NCBI GenBank assembly: GCA_002328835.1
Contig: DCWN01000002.1
Location: forward strand, 40,832-104,831
From: Acidobacteria bacterium UBA2161
Lineage (GTDB): Bacteria; Acidobacteriota; Vicinamibacteria; Vicinamibacterales; UBA823
Length of the DNA stretch: 64,000 bases
Reading direction: 5' to 3'
Shown in pieces: positions 51,779 through 60,248 of the stretch. A program made the position numbers and the translations under genes. Every line of letters begins with the position of its first letter. Position 1 is the first letter of the stretch. The notes below the pieces were generated by a model that worked only from the letters and a program-made list of their open reading frames with translations, searched no databases and was not told where the DNA came from.

Positions 51779-52545
51779 GAAGTTCCAGGGTGGCGCGACC
51801 CTTGCGCCAACTCGACCATCTTCCGGATCCGCTCGGAGTCCGTCACGTCGGTCGCAAACTCCGTTCGGTCCGGAGCGCGGCCCATGTAGAGCCGGGGATT
51901 CCGAAACGTCATCCCGCTGTCGACCTCTCGGGTGCCGGTCACGTGGACCTCGCCGGCGCCGGTCGCTTCCAGAATCTTCGTCAGGCTGGTTTCGTCGATG
52001 CCCCCACCCGGCATGACCGCGATCTTGTCACCGGCCTGTTTCACGAGCTTCGCCAGCAAGTCGATTCCCTCGACGGCCGTCGGGGCCTGGCCCGACGTCA
52101 GGACACGATCGACGCCGAGGGCGATGAGATCCGTCAAGGCCTTCTTGGGGTCGGCGGTCATGTCGAACGCCCGGTGAAACGTGACCGACATCGGGCGTGC
52201 CTGCTCGGTGAGTTGCCGGGTGCGCGCCAGGTCGATGCTGCCGTCGGGCAACAACAGGCCGAGGACGACGCCGACGGCGCCCAGCCGCTTGGCCATCTCG
52301 ACGTCGCGCTGCATCGACGCGAACTCAGCGTCGGTGTAGAGGAAATCGCCACCGCGCGGCCGAATCATGACGTGCGCGGCGATCGCGACCCGCTGACGCG
52401 CGACGGCGATCGTTCCGGCGCTCGGCGTCAGGCCGCCCTCGCTGAGCGCCGCGCACAGTTCGATCCGGTCGGCGCCGCCGGCCTCGGCCGCCAGGGCGCC
52501 CTCGATCGAATCGACGCAGGCTTCCAGGATGACTTCGTGTGGCAT
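51775..52545 (-). CDS. cutC: CutC family protein
   Basis: 256 residues, a TIM barrel of the CutC family: LEACVDSIEGALAAEAGGADRIELC, the GGLTPSAGTI loop, VMIRPRGGDFLYTDAEF, TFHRAFDM, VLTSGQAPTA and MPGGGI. It was described in E. coli as a copper homeostasis protein; its actual reaction is unknown, and the copper role is disputed. ATG 52545 is preferred over GTG 52548. The M24 peptidase gene is coupled to its end. Confidence 0.95.
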   Translation of the reverse strand: MPHEVILEACVDSIEGALAAEAGGADRIELCAALSEGGLTPSAGTIAVARQRVAIAAHVMIRPRGGDFLYTDAEFASMQRDVEMAKRLGAVGVVLGLLLPDGSIDLARTRQLTEQARPMSVTFHRAFDMTADPKKALTDLIALGVDRVLTSGQAPTAVEGIDLLAKLVKQAGDKIAVMPGGGIDETSLTKILEATGAGEVHVTGTREVDSGMTFRNPRLYMGRAPDRTEFATDVTDSERIRKMVELAQGSRHPGTS

Positions 52546-52817
52546 CACCTGTTCACGCCGAGCGCCGGTGCGAGGGTCCCGGGCTCAGACAGTCCTCGCA
52601 CGCCGGCGGCAGAAGCGACTTGCACTGCACATTCGTGACCGAGGCCGTCGACGCGCTGTCCACCCTGCGGGCGACTCGCCGGCTCTTTCTCCAGACGGTG
52701 CCTCTGAACTAGGGCCGCAGGAGAAGCGGGGTGCAGGGTTCCCCGCGATCAATGAACGGACCACCGGTGGGGCCCCGCCAGGGACAGGACCCGCGCCGGC
52801 CGCTGTGGTTTCGTCTC
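52546..52817. other. Intergenic stretch without recognised feature
   Basis: 272 bases between cutC and the symporter gene, both on the minus strand. Short open frames exist but none shows a motif or ribosome site. A break of transcription between the two genes is possible; I see no clear terminator. Confidence 0.4.
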
Positions 52818-54395
52818 CTACGCAAAGTACGCCCACAGGCCGACGATCGCGACGCCGACGATCCCCGTCATGACCTTTTCGGTCGTCCGGCCGGCGATCT
52901 CGGCGGCATGGCTCTCCCAGTCGAGCGTCGTGTCGGCCAACGACTCCGCCGCGCCGCGCTCGCTCGGCCGGCTCAGCCAGACCATCATCCCGACCGAGAC
53001 GAAGAAGAGGATCACCGAGAAGTTCAGGAAGCTGAACTCGACGACCGCGTTCAGACCACCCAGGTTCCAGCCGAGGCCGTTGTGCAGGACGTCTAGGAGG
53101 AAGCGGGTGCCGCCGATGACGCCGCCGAAGATGAGCGTCGTCAGGGCGGCGCGCGCGGTCGCGCCCTTCCAGAGGATGCCGACCAGGAACGCCGCCGTGA
53201 TCGGCGCCGCCAGGCTGGCCTGGATGCTCTGGAGGTACTGGTAGATCTCGCTGTTCATGAACTGGATGAATGGGATCCAGAGGATGGAGACGACGACGAT
53301 GACGGCGGTCGTCATCCGGCCGACGCGGACGAGCGTCTTCTCGGCGGCGTCGGGGTGCCGCTTCTTGTAGACGTCCATCGTCAGGAGCGTCGAGCACGAG
53401 TTGAAGACCGAACTGAGCGACGACATCAGCGCCGCCAGGAGGGCGGCGATCATCAGCCCCTGGACGCCCGCCGGCAGCAGACGCAGCACCAACAACGGAT
53501 AGGCGTTGTCGCCTGTCACATCCTCCGGCCAGAGCGCCTTGGCGATGAGCCCCGGCAACACCAGGATGAAGACCGGCAGGATCTTGAGCGCGGCGCAGAA
53601 GATCGTCCCCTTGCGCGCGTCGTGGATGTCCTTCGCCGACAGCGTCTTCTGGACGATCACCTGGTCGGTGCACCAGTACCAGATGCCGAGGATGATCGTT
53701 CCCAGCGTCGTTCCCGGCCACGGATAGACGGCGTCGCTCGCCGGCTTGATCATGTGGAAGAAATCGGCCGGCAGTGCCGCCCGCAGGCCGGCGAAGCCGC
53801 CGACTTCGTTCAGGCCGAGCGTCATCAGGAGGAGTCCGCCGGCGATCAGGATGAAGGACTGGACGAGGTCGGTGTAGATGACCGCGGCCAGGCCGCCGGC
53901 GATCGTGTAGGCGCCGGTCGCGACGACGAGGAGGATCGCGGAGGTCATGTAGTCCCAGCCGAAGACCTCGCGGATCAGGATCCCGCCGGCGAAGAGCGAG
54001 ACGGAGATCTTCGTGAAGATGTAGGCGAAGATCGACACCCACGTCAGGTAGGCGCGGCAGCCCGGGCTGAACCGCCGCTCCAGGAACTCCGGCATCGTGA
54101 AGACGCGGGTCTTCAGGTAGTGCGGCAGGAAGAGCCAGCCCAGGACGAAGAGGCAGAGCGAGGCCGACCACTCGTAGGCGCCGACCGCCAGGCCCGATGT
54201 GGCGCCCGATCCGGCCAGGCCGATGAAGTGCTCGCTGCCGATGTTCGTCGCGAAGACCGCCGCGCCGATCGCGAACCAGCCGACGTGCCGGCCGGCCAGG
54301 AAGTACTCGCGGCTCGTCCGCTCCTTCCGCGCGAAGTGGAAGCCGATCGCGAAGATGCCGAGGAAGTAGGCGACGAGGATGAGGTTGTCGAGCAT
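52818..54395 (-). CDS. Sodium:solute symporter (SSS family), probably sugar
   Basis: 525 residues with about 14 membrane helices. The SSS pattern is clear: FARKERTSREYFLAGRHVGWFAIGAAVFATNIGSEHF, then TDQVIVQKTLSAKDIHDARKG and the later LMSSLSSVFNSCSTLLTMDVYKK. SGLT-like members couple Na+ to sugar uptake. Following xylA by 42 bases, it most likely imports xylose or another sugar of that pathway. ATG 54395 has no ribosome binding site; a palindromic TATAAT lies 14 bases before it, so it may have a leaderless start of its own as well. Confidence 0.94.
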   Translation of the reverse strand: MLDNLILVAYFLGIFAIGFHFARKERTSREYFLAGRHVGWFAIGAAVFATNIGSEHFIGLAGSGATSGLAVGAYEWSASLCLFVLGWLFLPHYLKTRVFTMPEFLERRFSPGCRAYLTWVSIFAYIFTKISVSLFAGGILIREVFGWDYMTSAILLVVATGAYTIAGGLAAVIYTDLVQSFILIAGGLLLMTLGLNEVGGFAGLRAALPADFFHMIKPASDAVYPWPGTTLGTIILGIWYWCTDQVIVQKTLSAKDIHDARKGTIFCAALKILPVFILVLPGLIAKALWPEDVTGDNAYPLLVLRLLPAGVQGLMIAALLAALMSSLSSVFNSCSTLLTMDVYKKRHPDAAEKTLVRVGRMTTAVIVVVSILWIPFIQFMNSEIYQYLQSIQASLAAPITAAFLVGILWKGATARAALTTLIFGGVIGGTRFLLDVLHNGLGWNLGGLNAVVEFSFLNFSVILFFVSVGMMVWLSRPSERGAAESLADTTLDWESHAAEIAGRTTEKVMTGIVGVAIVGLWAYFA

Positions 54396-54401
54396 GGAAA
54401 A

Positions 54402-54422
54402 CGGCGCGATTATACCGCGCCG
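54402..54422 (-). promoter_or_regulatory. Palindrome with TATAAT loop before the symporter gene
   Basis: CGGCGCG and CGCGCCG form a perfect 7-bp inverted repeat around GTATAAT on the minus strand, between xylA and the symporter gene. TATAAT (54414-54409) is a perfect -10 box and would start transcription about 7 bases before the ATG. It may be an internal promoter covered by an operator, or an attenuator hairpin. Confidence 0.45.
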
Positions 54423-54437
54423 TCAGCTTCCGTAGCC

Positions 54438-55604
54438 CTATCTCGCGCCGAGGAGAATCTCGATCGTCAACTGGTCGAGCTTCTCGTAGGGGAGCCGGCG
54501 CTGGCCGATCGCTTTCCGGTCGAAGTCGAAGGCCAGGAGCGCGTCGGCGTGGGCCGTCGAATGCTTCTCGACGGTCGGCGTCCCCGGCCGGTCGGCGGAG
54601 ATCTCCTTCAGGATCCCCTGAATCTCGGCGTCGGCGTTCCAGCGCGCCGCCTTCTCCTTGAGGATGAGGTAGGTCCGCATGCAGCCGCGCGCGAAGTCGC
54701 GGACGCCCTCGTCGTCCTCGGTCCGGTAGGCGTGCGCGTCGAAGTGGCGTGGGTTGTCGTAGCCGACGTCCTCGAGGAACTTCACCAGGAAGAACGCCGC
54801 CTTCGGGTTCGCGGCAGCGAACCGGAAGTCCTGGTCGTGGCGGCCGATCACCTGGTCGTTCAGGTCGATGTGGAACAGCTTGCCGGCCTCCCAGGCCTGG
54901 GCGACGGCGTGGGTCATGTTCAGGCCGGCCATGTGCTCGTGTGCCACCTCGGGGTTGACGCCGACCATCTCGGAATGCGCCAAGGTCGTGATGAATCCGA
55001 GGTAGGCGCCGGTCGTTGGGAAGTAGATGTCGCCGCGCGGCTCGTTCGGCTTCGCCTCGAGCGCAATGCGGTAGCCGTAGCCGTTCGCGATCGAGTAGTC
55101 GCAGACGTAGTCGATCGCGTCGCGCAGCCGCTTGACGGCCGCGTCGGGCCGGCGGCAGGCATCGGTCTCGGTTCCCTCACGCCCGCCCCAGACAACGTAG
55201 GTCTTCGCACCCAGTTCGCCGCCGAGGTCCATCGCTCGCAGCGTCTTCTGCAGCGCGTAGCCGCGGACGGCCGGGTCGTTCGACGTGAACGCGCCGTCGC
55301 GAAAGACCGGATCGAAGAAGAGGTTCGCCGAGACCATCGACGTGACGACGCCGTGGTCGGCGCAGGCTCCCTTGAACTCGGCCACGATCCGATCGCGGTC
55401 GGCGGTCGAGGCATCGATCGGCACCAGGTCGTTGTCGTGCAGGTTGACGCCCCAGGCGCCGGCCTCGCCGAGCCACCGGACCAACTCGGTCGGCTTGACC
55501 GGCGGCCGGACCGCGTCCCCGAACGGGTCGCGCCCGCGGTTGCCGACCGTCCAGAGACCGAAGGAGAACTTGTGCTCGGGGAGTGGGGTGTAGTCGTTGG
55601 TCAT
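54438..55604 (-). CDS. xylA: Xylose isomerase, short (actinobacterial-type)
   Basis: 388 residues, the class I (short) length. Metal and substrate motifs are visible: FSFGLWTVGNRGRDPFG, GVNLHDNDLVP (catalytic His), YVVWGGREGTE, the ALEAKPNEPRGDIYFPT segment with the metal Glu and Lys, NPEVAHEHMAGLN, and KLFHIDLNDQVIGRHDQDFRF with the metal Asp/His. It converts D-xylose to D-xylulose. Its ATG 55604 overlaps the TGA of xylB by 4 bases. The symporter gene follows after 42 bases, making a xylose unit. Confidence 0.96.
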   Translation of the reverse strand: MTNDYTPLPEHKFSFGLWTVGNRGRDPFGDAVRPPVKPTELVRWLGEAGAWGVNLHDNDLVPIDASTADRDRIVAEFKGACADHGVVTSMVSANLFFDPVFRDGAFTSNDPAVRGYALQKTLRAMDLGGELGAKTYVVWGGREGTETDACRRPDAAVKRLRDAIDYVCDYSIANGYGYRIALEAKPNEPRGDIYFPTTGAYLGFITTLAHSEMVGVNPEVAHEHMAGLNMTHAVAQAWEAGKLFHIDLNDQVIGRHDQDFRFAAANPKAAFFLVKFLEDVGYDNPRHFDAHAYRTEDDEGVRDFARGCMRTYLILKEKAARWNADAEIQGILKEISADRPGTPTVEKHSTAHADALLAFDFDRKAIGQRRLPYEKLDQLTIEILLGAR

Positions 55605-57097
55605 GAATTCAGTACCTGGGTGATGGCGGGGTAGAGCGCGCGATACCGCGCGTAGTGCCGGTCGAGGACGGCGGCATCCGCCTCGTTCGGATCGACCCGG
55701 TCGGCGATCGCGACGGCGGCGTCACACGCCTCATCGACCGTCCTCCAGACGCCGGTGCCGACGCCCGCGAGCAGTGCGGCGCCGTAGGCCGCTCCCTCTT
55801 CCGCCGCCAGCGTTGCCACCTGATGACGGTAGACGTCGGCCTGTACCTGCCGCCAGAGCGGTGAGCGGGCGCCGCCGCCGCCCAGCCGGATCTCGTTCAC
55901 CGGCACCTGCATCGTCGCGAGAATCGTGAACGAGTCGCGGAGGCTGAACGCCACGCCTTCGAGGATCGCCCGGACGACATGGGCTCGCGTGTGCGATGCG
56001 GCAAGACCGACCAGGGCGGCGCGCGCGTTGGCGTCGAGGTGCGGCGTCCGTTCGCCCATCAGATACGGCGCCCAGAGGACGCCGTTGCTGCCGACTGGTG
56101 CTTCGGCCGCCTCGTCGGCGAGGCGGTCGTAGGGGTCGCGGCCGTCGTCGTCACCGGCCCCGAACCGATCCCGGAACCACCGAAGCGACAATCCGGCGGC
56201 CTGCGTCACGCCCATGACGTGCCAGCGCCCCGGCACGGCGTGGCAAAAGGTGTGGACACGGCCCTCCGAGTCGAGGGCGGGCGCATCGGTGGCCGCGAAG
56301 ACGACGCCCGAGGTGCCGATCGTCGCGCTCACAGCGCCGGGCCGGACGATCCCCATGCCGACCGCGCCGGCCGACTGGTCGCCGCCGCCGGCGACGACCG
56401 GAGTCCCCGCGGCGAGGCCGGCCTCGGCGGCCGCGCCGGTCGACAGCCGGCCGGTGATCTCCGGACCTTCATGGAGCGATGGCAGTAGCGCCGTGTCGAG
56501 CCCGGTGGCGGCGAGCATCTCCGACGACCAACGTCGGTGCGCCACATCGAGCAGCAAGGTGCCCGAGGCGTCGGCCATGTCGGTCGCGCGCTCGCCGGTC
56601 AGCTTGAACCGGACGTAGTCTTTGGGCAGCAGGATGCTCCGCACCCGTTCCCACAGCTCGGGTTCGTGCGTCCGGACCCAGAGCAGCTTGGGGAGCGTGA
56701 AGCCGGTCAGTGCCGGGTTGGATGTCAGCTCGATCAGTCGCTGCCGCCCGACCGTCTCGGTGAGCCAGTCGCATTCGGCTTGAGTCCGCTGGTCGCACCA
56801 GAGCAGTGCCGGCCTGACGACCGAGTCGGCGGCGTCGAGAAGGACCGAGCCGTGCATCTGGCCGGAGAGTCCAATCCCGCGGACGTCACCTGCCTCGCAC
56901 GAGGCGGCCTCGAGCGCGGTGCGGACGGCCAGGCGGCTGGCGCGCCACCAGTCGTCCGGGGATTGCTCTGCCCAGCCGGTCTGGGGCGATGCGAAGTCGA
57001 CGTGCTCCTCGGTGGCCGAGGCGAGGACGGCCCCCGCCTCGTCGATGACGAGCGCGCGGCTGCCGCCGGTGCCGACGTCGATGCCGAGGAGAGGCAT
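55601..57097 (-). CDS. xylB: Xylulokinase
   Basis: 498 residues, the usual XylB size. FGGY motifs: MPLLGIDVGTGGSRA, GIGLSGQMHG, VRPALLWCDQRT, and VAGGGDQSAGAVG with the catalytic Asp; PYLMGERTPHLD and EGVAFSLRDS are xylulokinase marks. It phosphorylates D-xylulose to xylulose 5-phosphate with ATP, after xylA acts. ATG 57097 is 4 bases past the stop of the kinase-like gene, so one transcript carries both. It overlaps xylA, giving tight coupling. Confidence 0.96.
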   Translation of the reverse strand: MPLLGIDVGTGGSRALVIDEAGAVLASATEEHVDFASPQTGWAEQSPDDWWRASRLAVRTALEAASCEAGDVRGIGLSGQMHGSVLLDAADSVVRPALLWCDQRTQAECDWLTETVGRQRLIELTSNPALTGFTLPKLLWVRTHEPELWERVRSILLPKDYVRFKLTGERATDMADASGTLLLDVAHRRWSSEMLAATGLDTALLPSLHEGPEITGRLSTGAAAEAGLAAGTPVVAGGGDQSAGAVGMGIVRPGAVSATIGTSGVVFAATDAPALDSEGRVHTFCHAVPGRWHVMGVTQAAGLSLRWFRDRFGAGDDDGRDPYDRLADEAAEAPVGSNGVLWAPYLMGERTPHLDANARAALVGLAASHTRAHVVRAILEGVAFSLRDSFTILATMQVPVNEIRLGGGGARSPLWRQVQADVYRHQVATLAAEEGAAYGAALLAGVGTGVWRTVDEACDAAVAIADRVDPNEADAAVLDRHYARYRALYPAITQVLNS

Positions 57098-57101
57098 GGG
57101 G

Positions 57102-58784
57102 CTATTCCATCGGCGCGAGTTGAGCCGAGACGCGATCGAGGCCGACGACCGCAAGGCCATCGTCCGTGCCGCGCAGGTACACCGTCACCGGTTCCCGCCA
57201 CGCCGGATGGTCGGGGTGCTCGGTCCGGATCTCGGCGACGAGGTGGCGCTCGCCGCCAATGTCAGCCACGGACGGAATCGGTAGCGACCGCGCGTCATGC
57301 ATCGTCGACGCGGCGACAGGCGTGACCGACTGATCGCCGTCGCCGTAGACCGACCAGATCACTTCGTAGCTCGCGCCGGGATCGGCGTAGCCGTAGAGCT
57401 CCGACAGGTTGGTGAAGGTCAGCGCGCCGTCGGCGACAGCGAACGCATCGAGCGGATTCATCAGGTTCAAGTAGTAGGCGGCGGTCTTGTGCTGTCGCGC
57501 GACGATCGTGTCGACCAGATACGCCTCGGCCGCGGGGTCGCTGTACTGGCCGGTCGCGACGATCGCGGCGACCTCTTCGTGCGTGAACCGGGCGACGATC
57601 TTCGCGGCCCAGAACGCGTCGCGCCCCGTCATCCTGACGAACGCCGGATTCGGGTAGTCGTTCCGCCAGTCGTGCGGCTCGTAGAACTCGGCCTCGATCC
57701 GGCCGATCGATGGGAAATCCGGAAACCGCACCCTGCGGTACGCGGGTGTGTTGAAGCCGAACCGGCCGGCATTCCGCTTCACCAGCGACAGGTCGAGCCA
57801 GTAGTGGTAGCCGAGGTTGGGCAGTTGCGCCTCGATGCTGCCGCTGCCCAGAGTCGACCCGAAGTCGAGCATGTAGTGACGGATGTAGTGACCTCCGTCT
57901 TCCTCGACCCAGGCATCCTGCGTGTTGTGGGCGCGCGTGTCGTCGTGGTTCAGCCAGGCGGCGAAGACCCGGAGGCCGCGCAGTTCCCGGCGATGCTCGT
58001 GCGGCACGATGTCGTTCGGGTCATCGCTACGCGTGCCGAAGTAGCGGAACGGTCCGATCGGGAGGCCAGGGAGGTACTTGCTCGCCGTCACCCGCAGCAG
58101 GCCGTTCGTGCGGCCAACGCGGTTCAGCAGCCGAGTCAGTCGGCCCTGCGTCAGGGCGACCTCGTCGCCGAATTCGTCCTCGAGCGTCGTCCCCGGTTCG
58201 ATCGCGAATCGCTCCGGGTCCACGAGGACGATGTAGTTCTCCGGCGCGTGGTAGCCGAGCGCGTGGAAGAGCTTCGTCGAGATGACCTCGGCGGCCGAGG
58301 CCAGTTCGGGGATATCGATCGGATCGAATTTGATGATGTAGCGGTCGCCCCGGGCATCGGTGATCTCGAACCCCGGCGTCAATCCCTGACTCTTGCTCCG
58401 GAAGATTGCCCACGGCCCATTCAGGTCGGGACCGTCGCCGGCGTCGGGTCCACGCACCAGCGCGTCAAGGCTCATGCGGTCGACGCCGTGGCGGTTCGTG
58501 AACCACGAGCTGTCGGGCACCTCGTCGAGGGTATTGACGTTCGCCGCCTCGACCGGCTGGGCCGTGCCCAGCTCGACGAAGATGTGGCCGAACCGGTCGT
58601 ACATGTCGCTCAGTTCGATCGCGGACGGCTCCGCCGTGTCGAGGGTGTCGCGATCGATCCGGAGCGGATCGTCCGGGTAGAACTTCCGTTCCTGAGCCGA
58701 CACCGCCGCCGTCAACGCGATCGCGAGCGCCATCACGACCAGCAGTCGGCTGAGCGCGGGACGAGTCGAGGGCTTCTTGGGCAT
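57102..58784 (-). CDS. Exported protein with protein-kinase-like catalytic motifs, unnamed
   Basis: 560 residues. A signal peptide (LSRLLVVMALAIALTAAVSA) exports it. The core carries a full kinase-type set in order: beta3 Lys152 (RYIIKFDP), a helix with Glu160 or Glu166, H-x-D-x-x-x-x-N at residues 280-287 (HDDTRAHN) and DFG at 307-309 (YMLDFGS). Asp282 to Asn287 has the same 5-residue step as in protein kinases. A C-terminal beta domain follows (about 480-560). I know no name for it; HipA/CotH/Fam20-like kinase folds are the nearest concept. Co-transcribed after the Omp85-like barrel (10 bases) and before xylB (4 bases). Substrate and ATP source outside the cytoplasm are open questions. Confidence 0.72.
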   Translation of the reverse strand: MPKKPSTRPALSRLLVVMALAIALTAAVSAQERKFYPDDPLRIDRDTLDTAEPSAIELSDMYDRFGHIFVELGTAQPVEAANVNTLDEVPDSSWFTNRHGVDRMSLDALVRGPDAGDGPDLNGPWAIFRSKSQGLTPGFEITDARGDRYIIKFDPIDIPELASAAEVISTKLFHALGYHAPENYIVLVDPERFAIEPGTTLEDEFGDEVALTQGRLTRLLNRVGRTNGLLRVTASKYLPGLPIGPFRYFGTRSDDPNDIVPHEHRRELRGLRVFAAWLNHDDTRAHNTQDAWVEEDGGHYIRHYMLDFGSTLGSGSIEAQLPNLGYHYWLDLSLVKRNAGRFGFNTPAYRRVRFPDFPSIGRIEAEFYEPHDWRNDYPNPAFVRMTGRDAFWAAKIVARFTHEEVAAIVATGQYSDPAAEAYLVDTIVARQHKTAAYYLNLMNPLDAFAVADGALTFTNLSELYGYADPGASYEVIWSVYGDGDQSVTPVAASTMHDARSLPIPSVADIGGERHLVAEIRTEHPDHPAWREPVTVYLRGTDDGLAVVGLDRVSAQLAPME

Positions 58785-58794
58785 CGTGTCCGGC

Positions 58795-60054
58795 CTAGAA
58801 CGTCGGGCCGCCGCCGATGTGCAGCACGAAGCCCTCACGGCTCCGGCTGAGGTCGATCCGGAAGACGGTATTGTTCGGCGAATGCGTCCGGATGCCGAAC
58901 CCGTAGCCCGTATGCAGGTCGTCGAACCCGAAGTCGTCGGCGGCGGAGAAGACCTTGCCCGCGTCGGCGAACACCGCGAAGTCCAGGTAGGTCCAGACCT
59001 CCCACCAATACTCGAGATTCATCAGGAGATTGCGGGCGTCGCGGAACCGGTACTCCCGGTACCCGCGCAGCGACTGCGCGCCGCCGATCGTTTCCATGAG
59101 GTAGAAGGGCACCTCCGCCCCGGCATCGGCCGTGGCGTGCGACGTCCGCATGCGGAAGGCGAGGACCCGGTTGCGAAGGCCCAGCGGGACCTGCGCCCGC
59201 AGCTCGGCGGCGATCCGCGTGAAGTCGAACGCGCCGCCCTCACGATCGTCGTAGCGCTCGGCATCGAGCCGAACCGTCAGGCCGACCGGGGGGAGGCCGC
59301 CATCGAGTAGCGTGACGGTGGCGGGCGCGCCGTAGCGGAGGAAGTCCGGCTGCATTTCGAAGCCAGGCGTGTTCGACGGGTCGAACTCGTCCTCGACTGA
59401 CGGGAGTCGCGAACCCGAGTCGATGCGGCCGTTCCAGAGCCCTACGGTCGCACCGGCGTCGAAGATCGTGGAGTTGACGCTGACGTCGGCGCCCACCGTC
59501 CGGTCCTCGATGCGATAGAACGCGCGATCGTCGACCGACGATCCCGTGCCGAGGCCGAAGTAGTTCAGTTCGGTGAAGTCCCGGTACTCGGCACGGAGTC
59601 CCGCGCTGACGGGCGACGTGCTGCGTTCGTTCGGAAACACGAGATTGATGTCGGCCTGGCGGTAGCCGAGTGTCGAGTAGCGCGCGTTCGTCGTGAATTC
59701 ATACGCGCGACGGTTCAGGCCGTTGATGTAGCCCCCACCGAATGCGAACCCCGATCCGCCCGGCAACCCGCCGAGGACCGGCCGGAGGCCGTTGAAACCC
59801 TTGACGAAGATCGCCCTGGGGAGACGCAAGGTCTCGAACGCCCGGACACGCTCTTCGGCCTGCGACACCCGTTCGGGGACCAGGGTGTCCCGTTTGGCCT
59901 CGCGCTGGGCGAGTAGCGCCGCCTGCCGCGTGATCCCTGGATCCGTTTGGGCCACGACCGTCGTCGCGCCCAGCGGACCGGCGCAGATGAGAAGCGCGAC
60001 GGTTCGTGTGAGACGCCCGAGCTGCGGCGGGTGGTTGGGCGTGAACAGGCGCAT
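58795..60054 (-). CDS. Omp85/BamA-like outer-membrane barrel without POTRA domains
   Basis: 419 residues, about half of BamA. A signal region (VALLICAGPLGATTVVAQ) and about 50 helical residues lead into beta-strands (FAFGGGYINGLNRRAYEF and later ones), and the barrel ends FVLHIGGGPTF. The loop-6 motif of Omp85 proteins is present as QSLRGYREYRFRD. No POTRA domain is visible, so it is a barrel-only member, perhaps a channel or anchor for the next gene's product. ATG 60054 is the first Met before the signal peptide. It opens the run into the kinase-like and xylose genes. Confidence 0.88.
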   Translation of the reverse strand: MRLFTPNHPPQLGRLTRTVALLICAGPLGATTVVAQTDPGITRQAALLAQREAKRDTLVPERVSQAEERVRAFETLRLPRAIFVKGFNGLRPVLGGLPGGSGFAFGGGYINGLNRRAYEFTTNARYSTLGYRQADINLVFPNERSTSPVSAGLRAEYRDFTELNYFGLGTGSSVDDRAFYRIEDRTVGADVSVNSTIFDAGATVGLWNGRIDSGSRLPSVEDEFDPSNTPGFEMQPDFLRYGAPATVTLLDGGLPPVGLTVRLDAERYDDREGGAFDFTRIAAELRAQVPLGLRNRVLAFRMRTSHATADAGAEVPFYLMETIGGAQSLRGYREYRFRDARNLLMNLEYWWEVWTYLDFAVFADAGKVFSAADDFGFDDLHTGYGFGIRTHSPNNTVFRIDLSRSREGFVLHIGGGPTF

Positions 60055-60248
60055 GGACGCGGTCTGGATGAGCGCTGGCGAGCAGTTTTTCACTGTATCA
60101 CGGCGGTGCGGGTGGCCGGACGGCGCCCAAGGCTTTCTCGTAGTCTCGGCCACACGAACGTGGCATGATGTGGGCGTTTGGCGATGCTCGAGACCGCGGA
60201 GCGGGCGCCAGCGCAGGGTGGAGGCGCCACGCGGTCGAGGAGGGGGCG

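Noticed and set aside
53355..55634. 759-codon open frame on the plus strand
   Set aside because: Lies opposite the symporter and xylA genes, whose motifs are unmistakable; the product is charged nonsense rich in Arg, Gln and Asp.
57297..58850. 517-codon open frame on the plus strand
   Set aside because: Shadow of the exported kinase-like gene; no ribosome site or domain.
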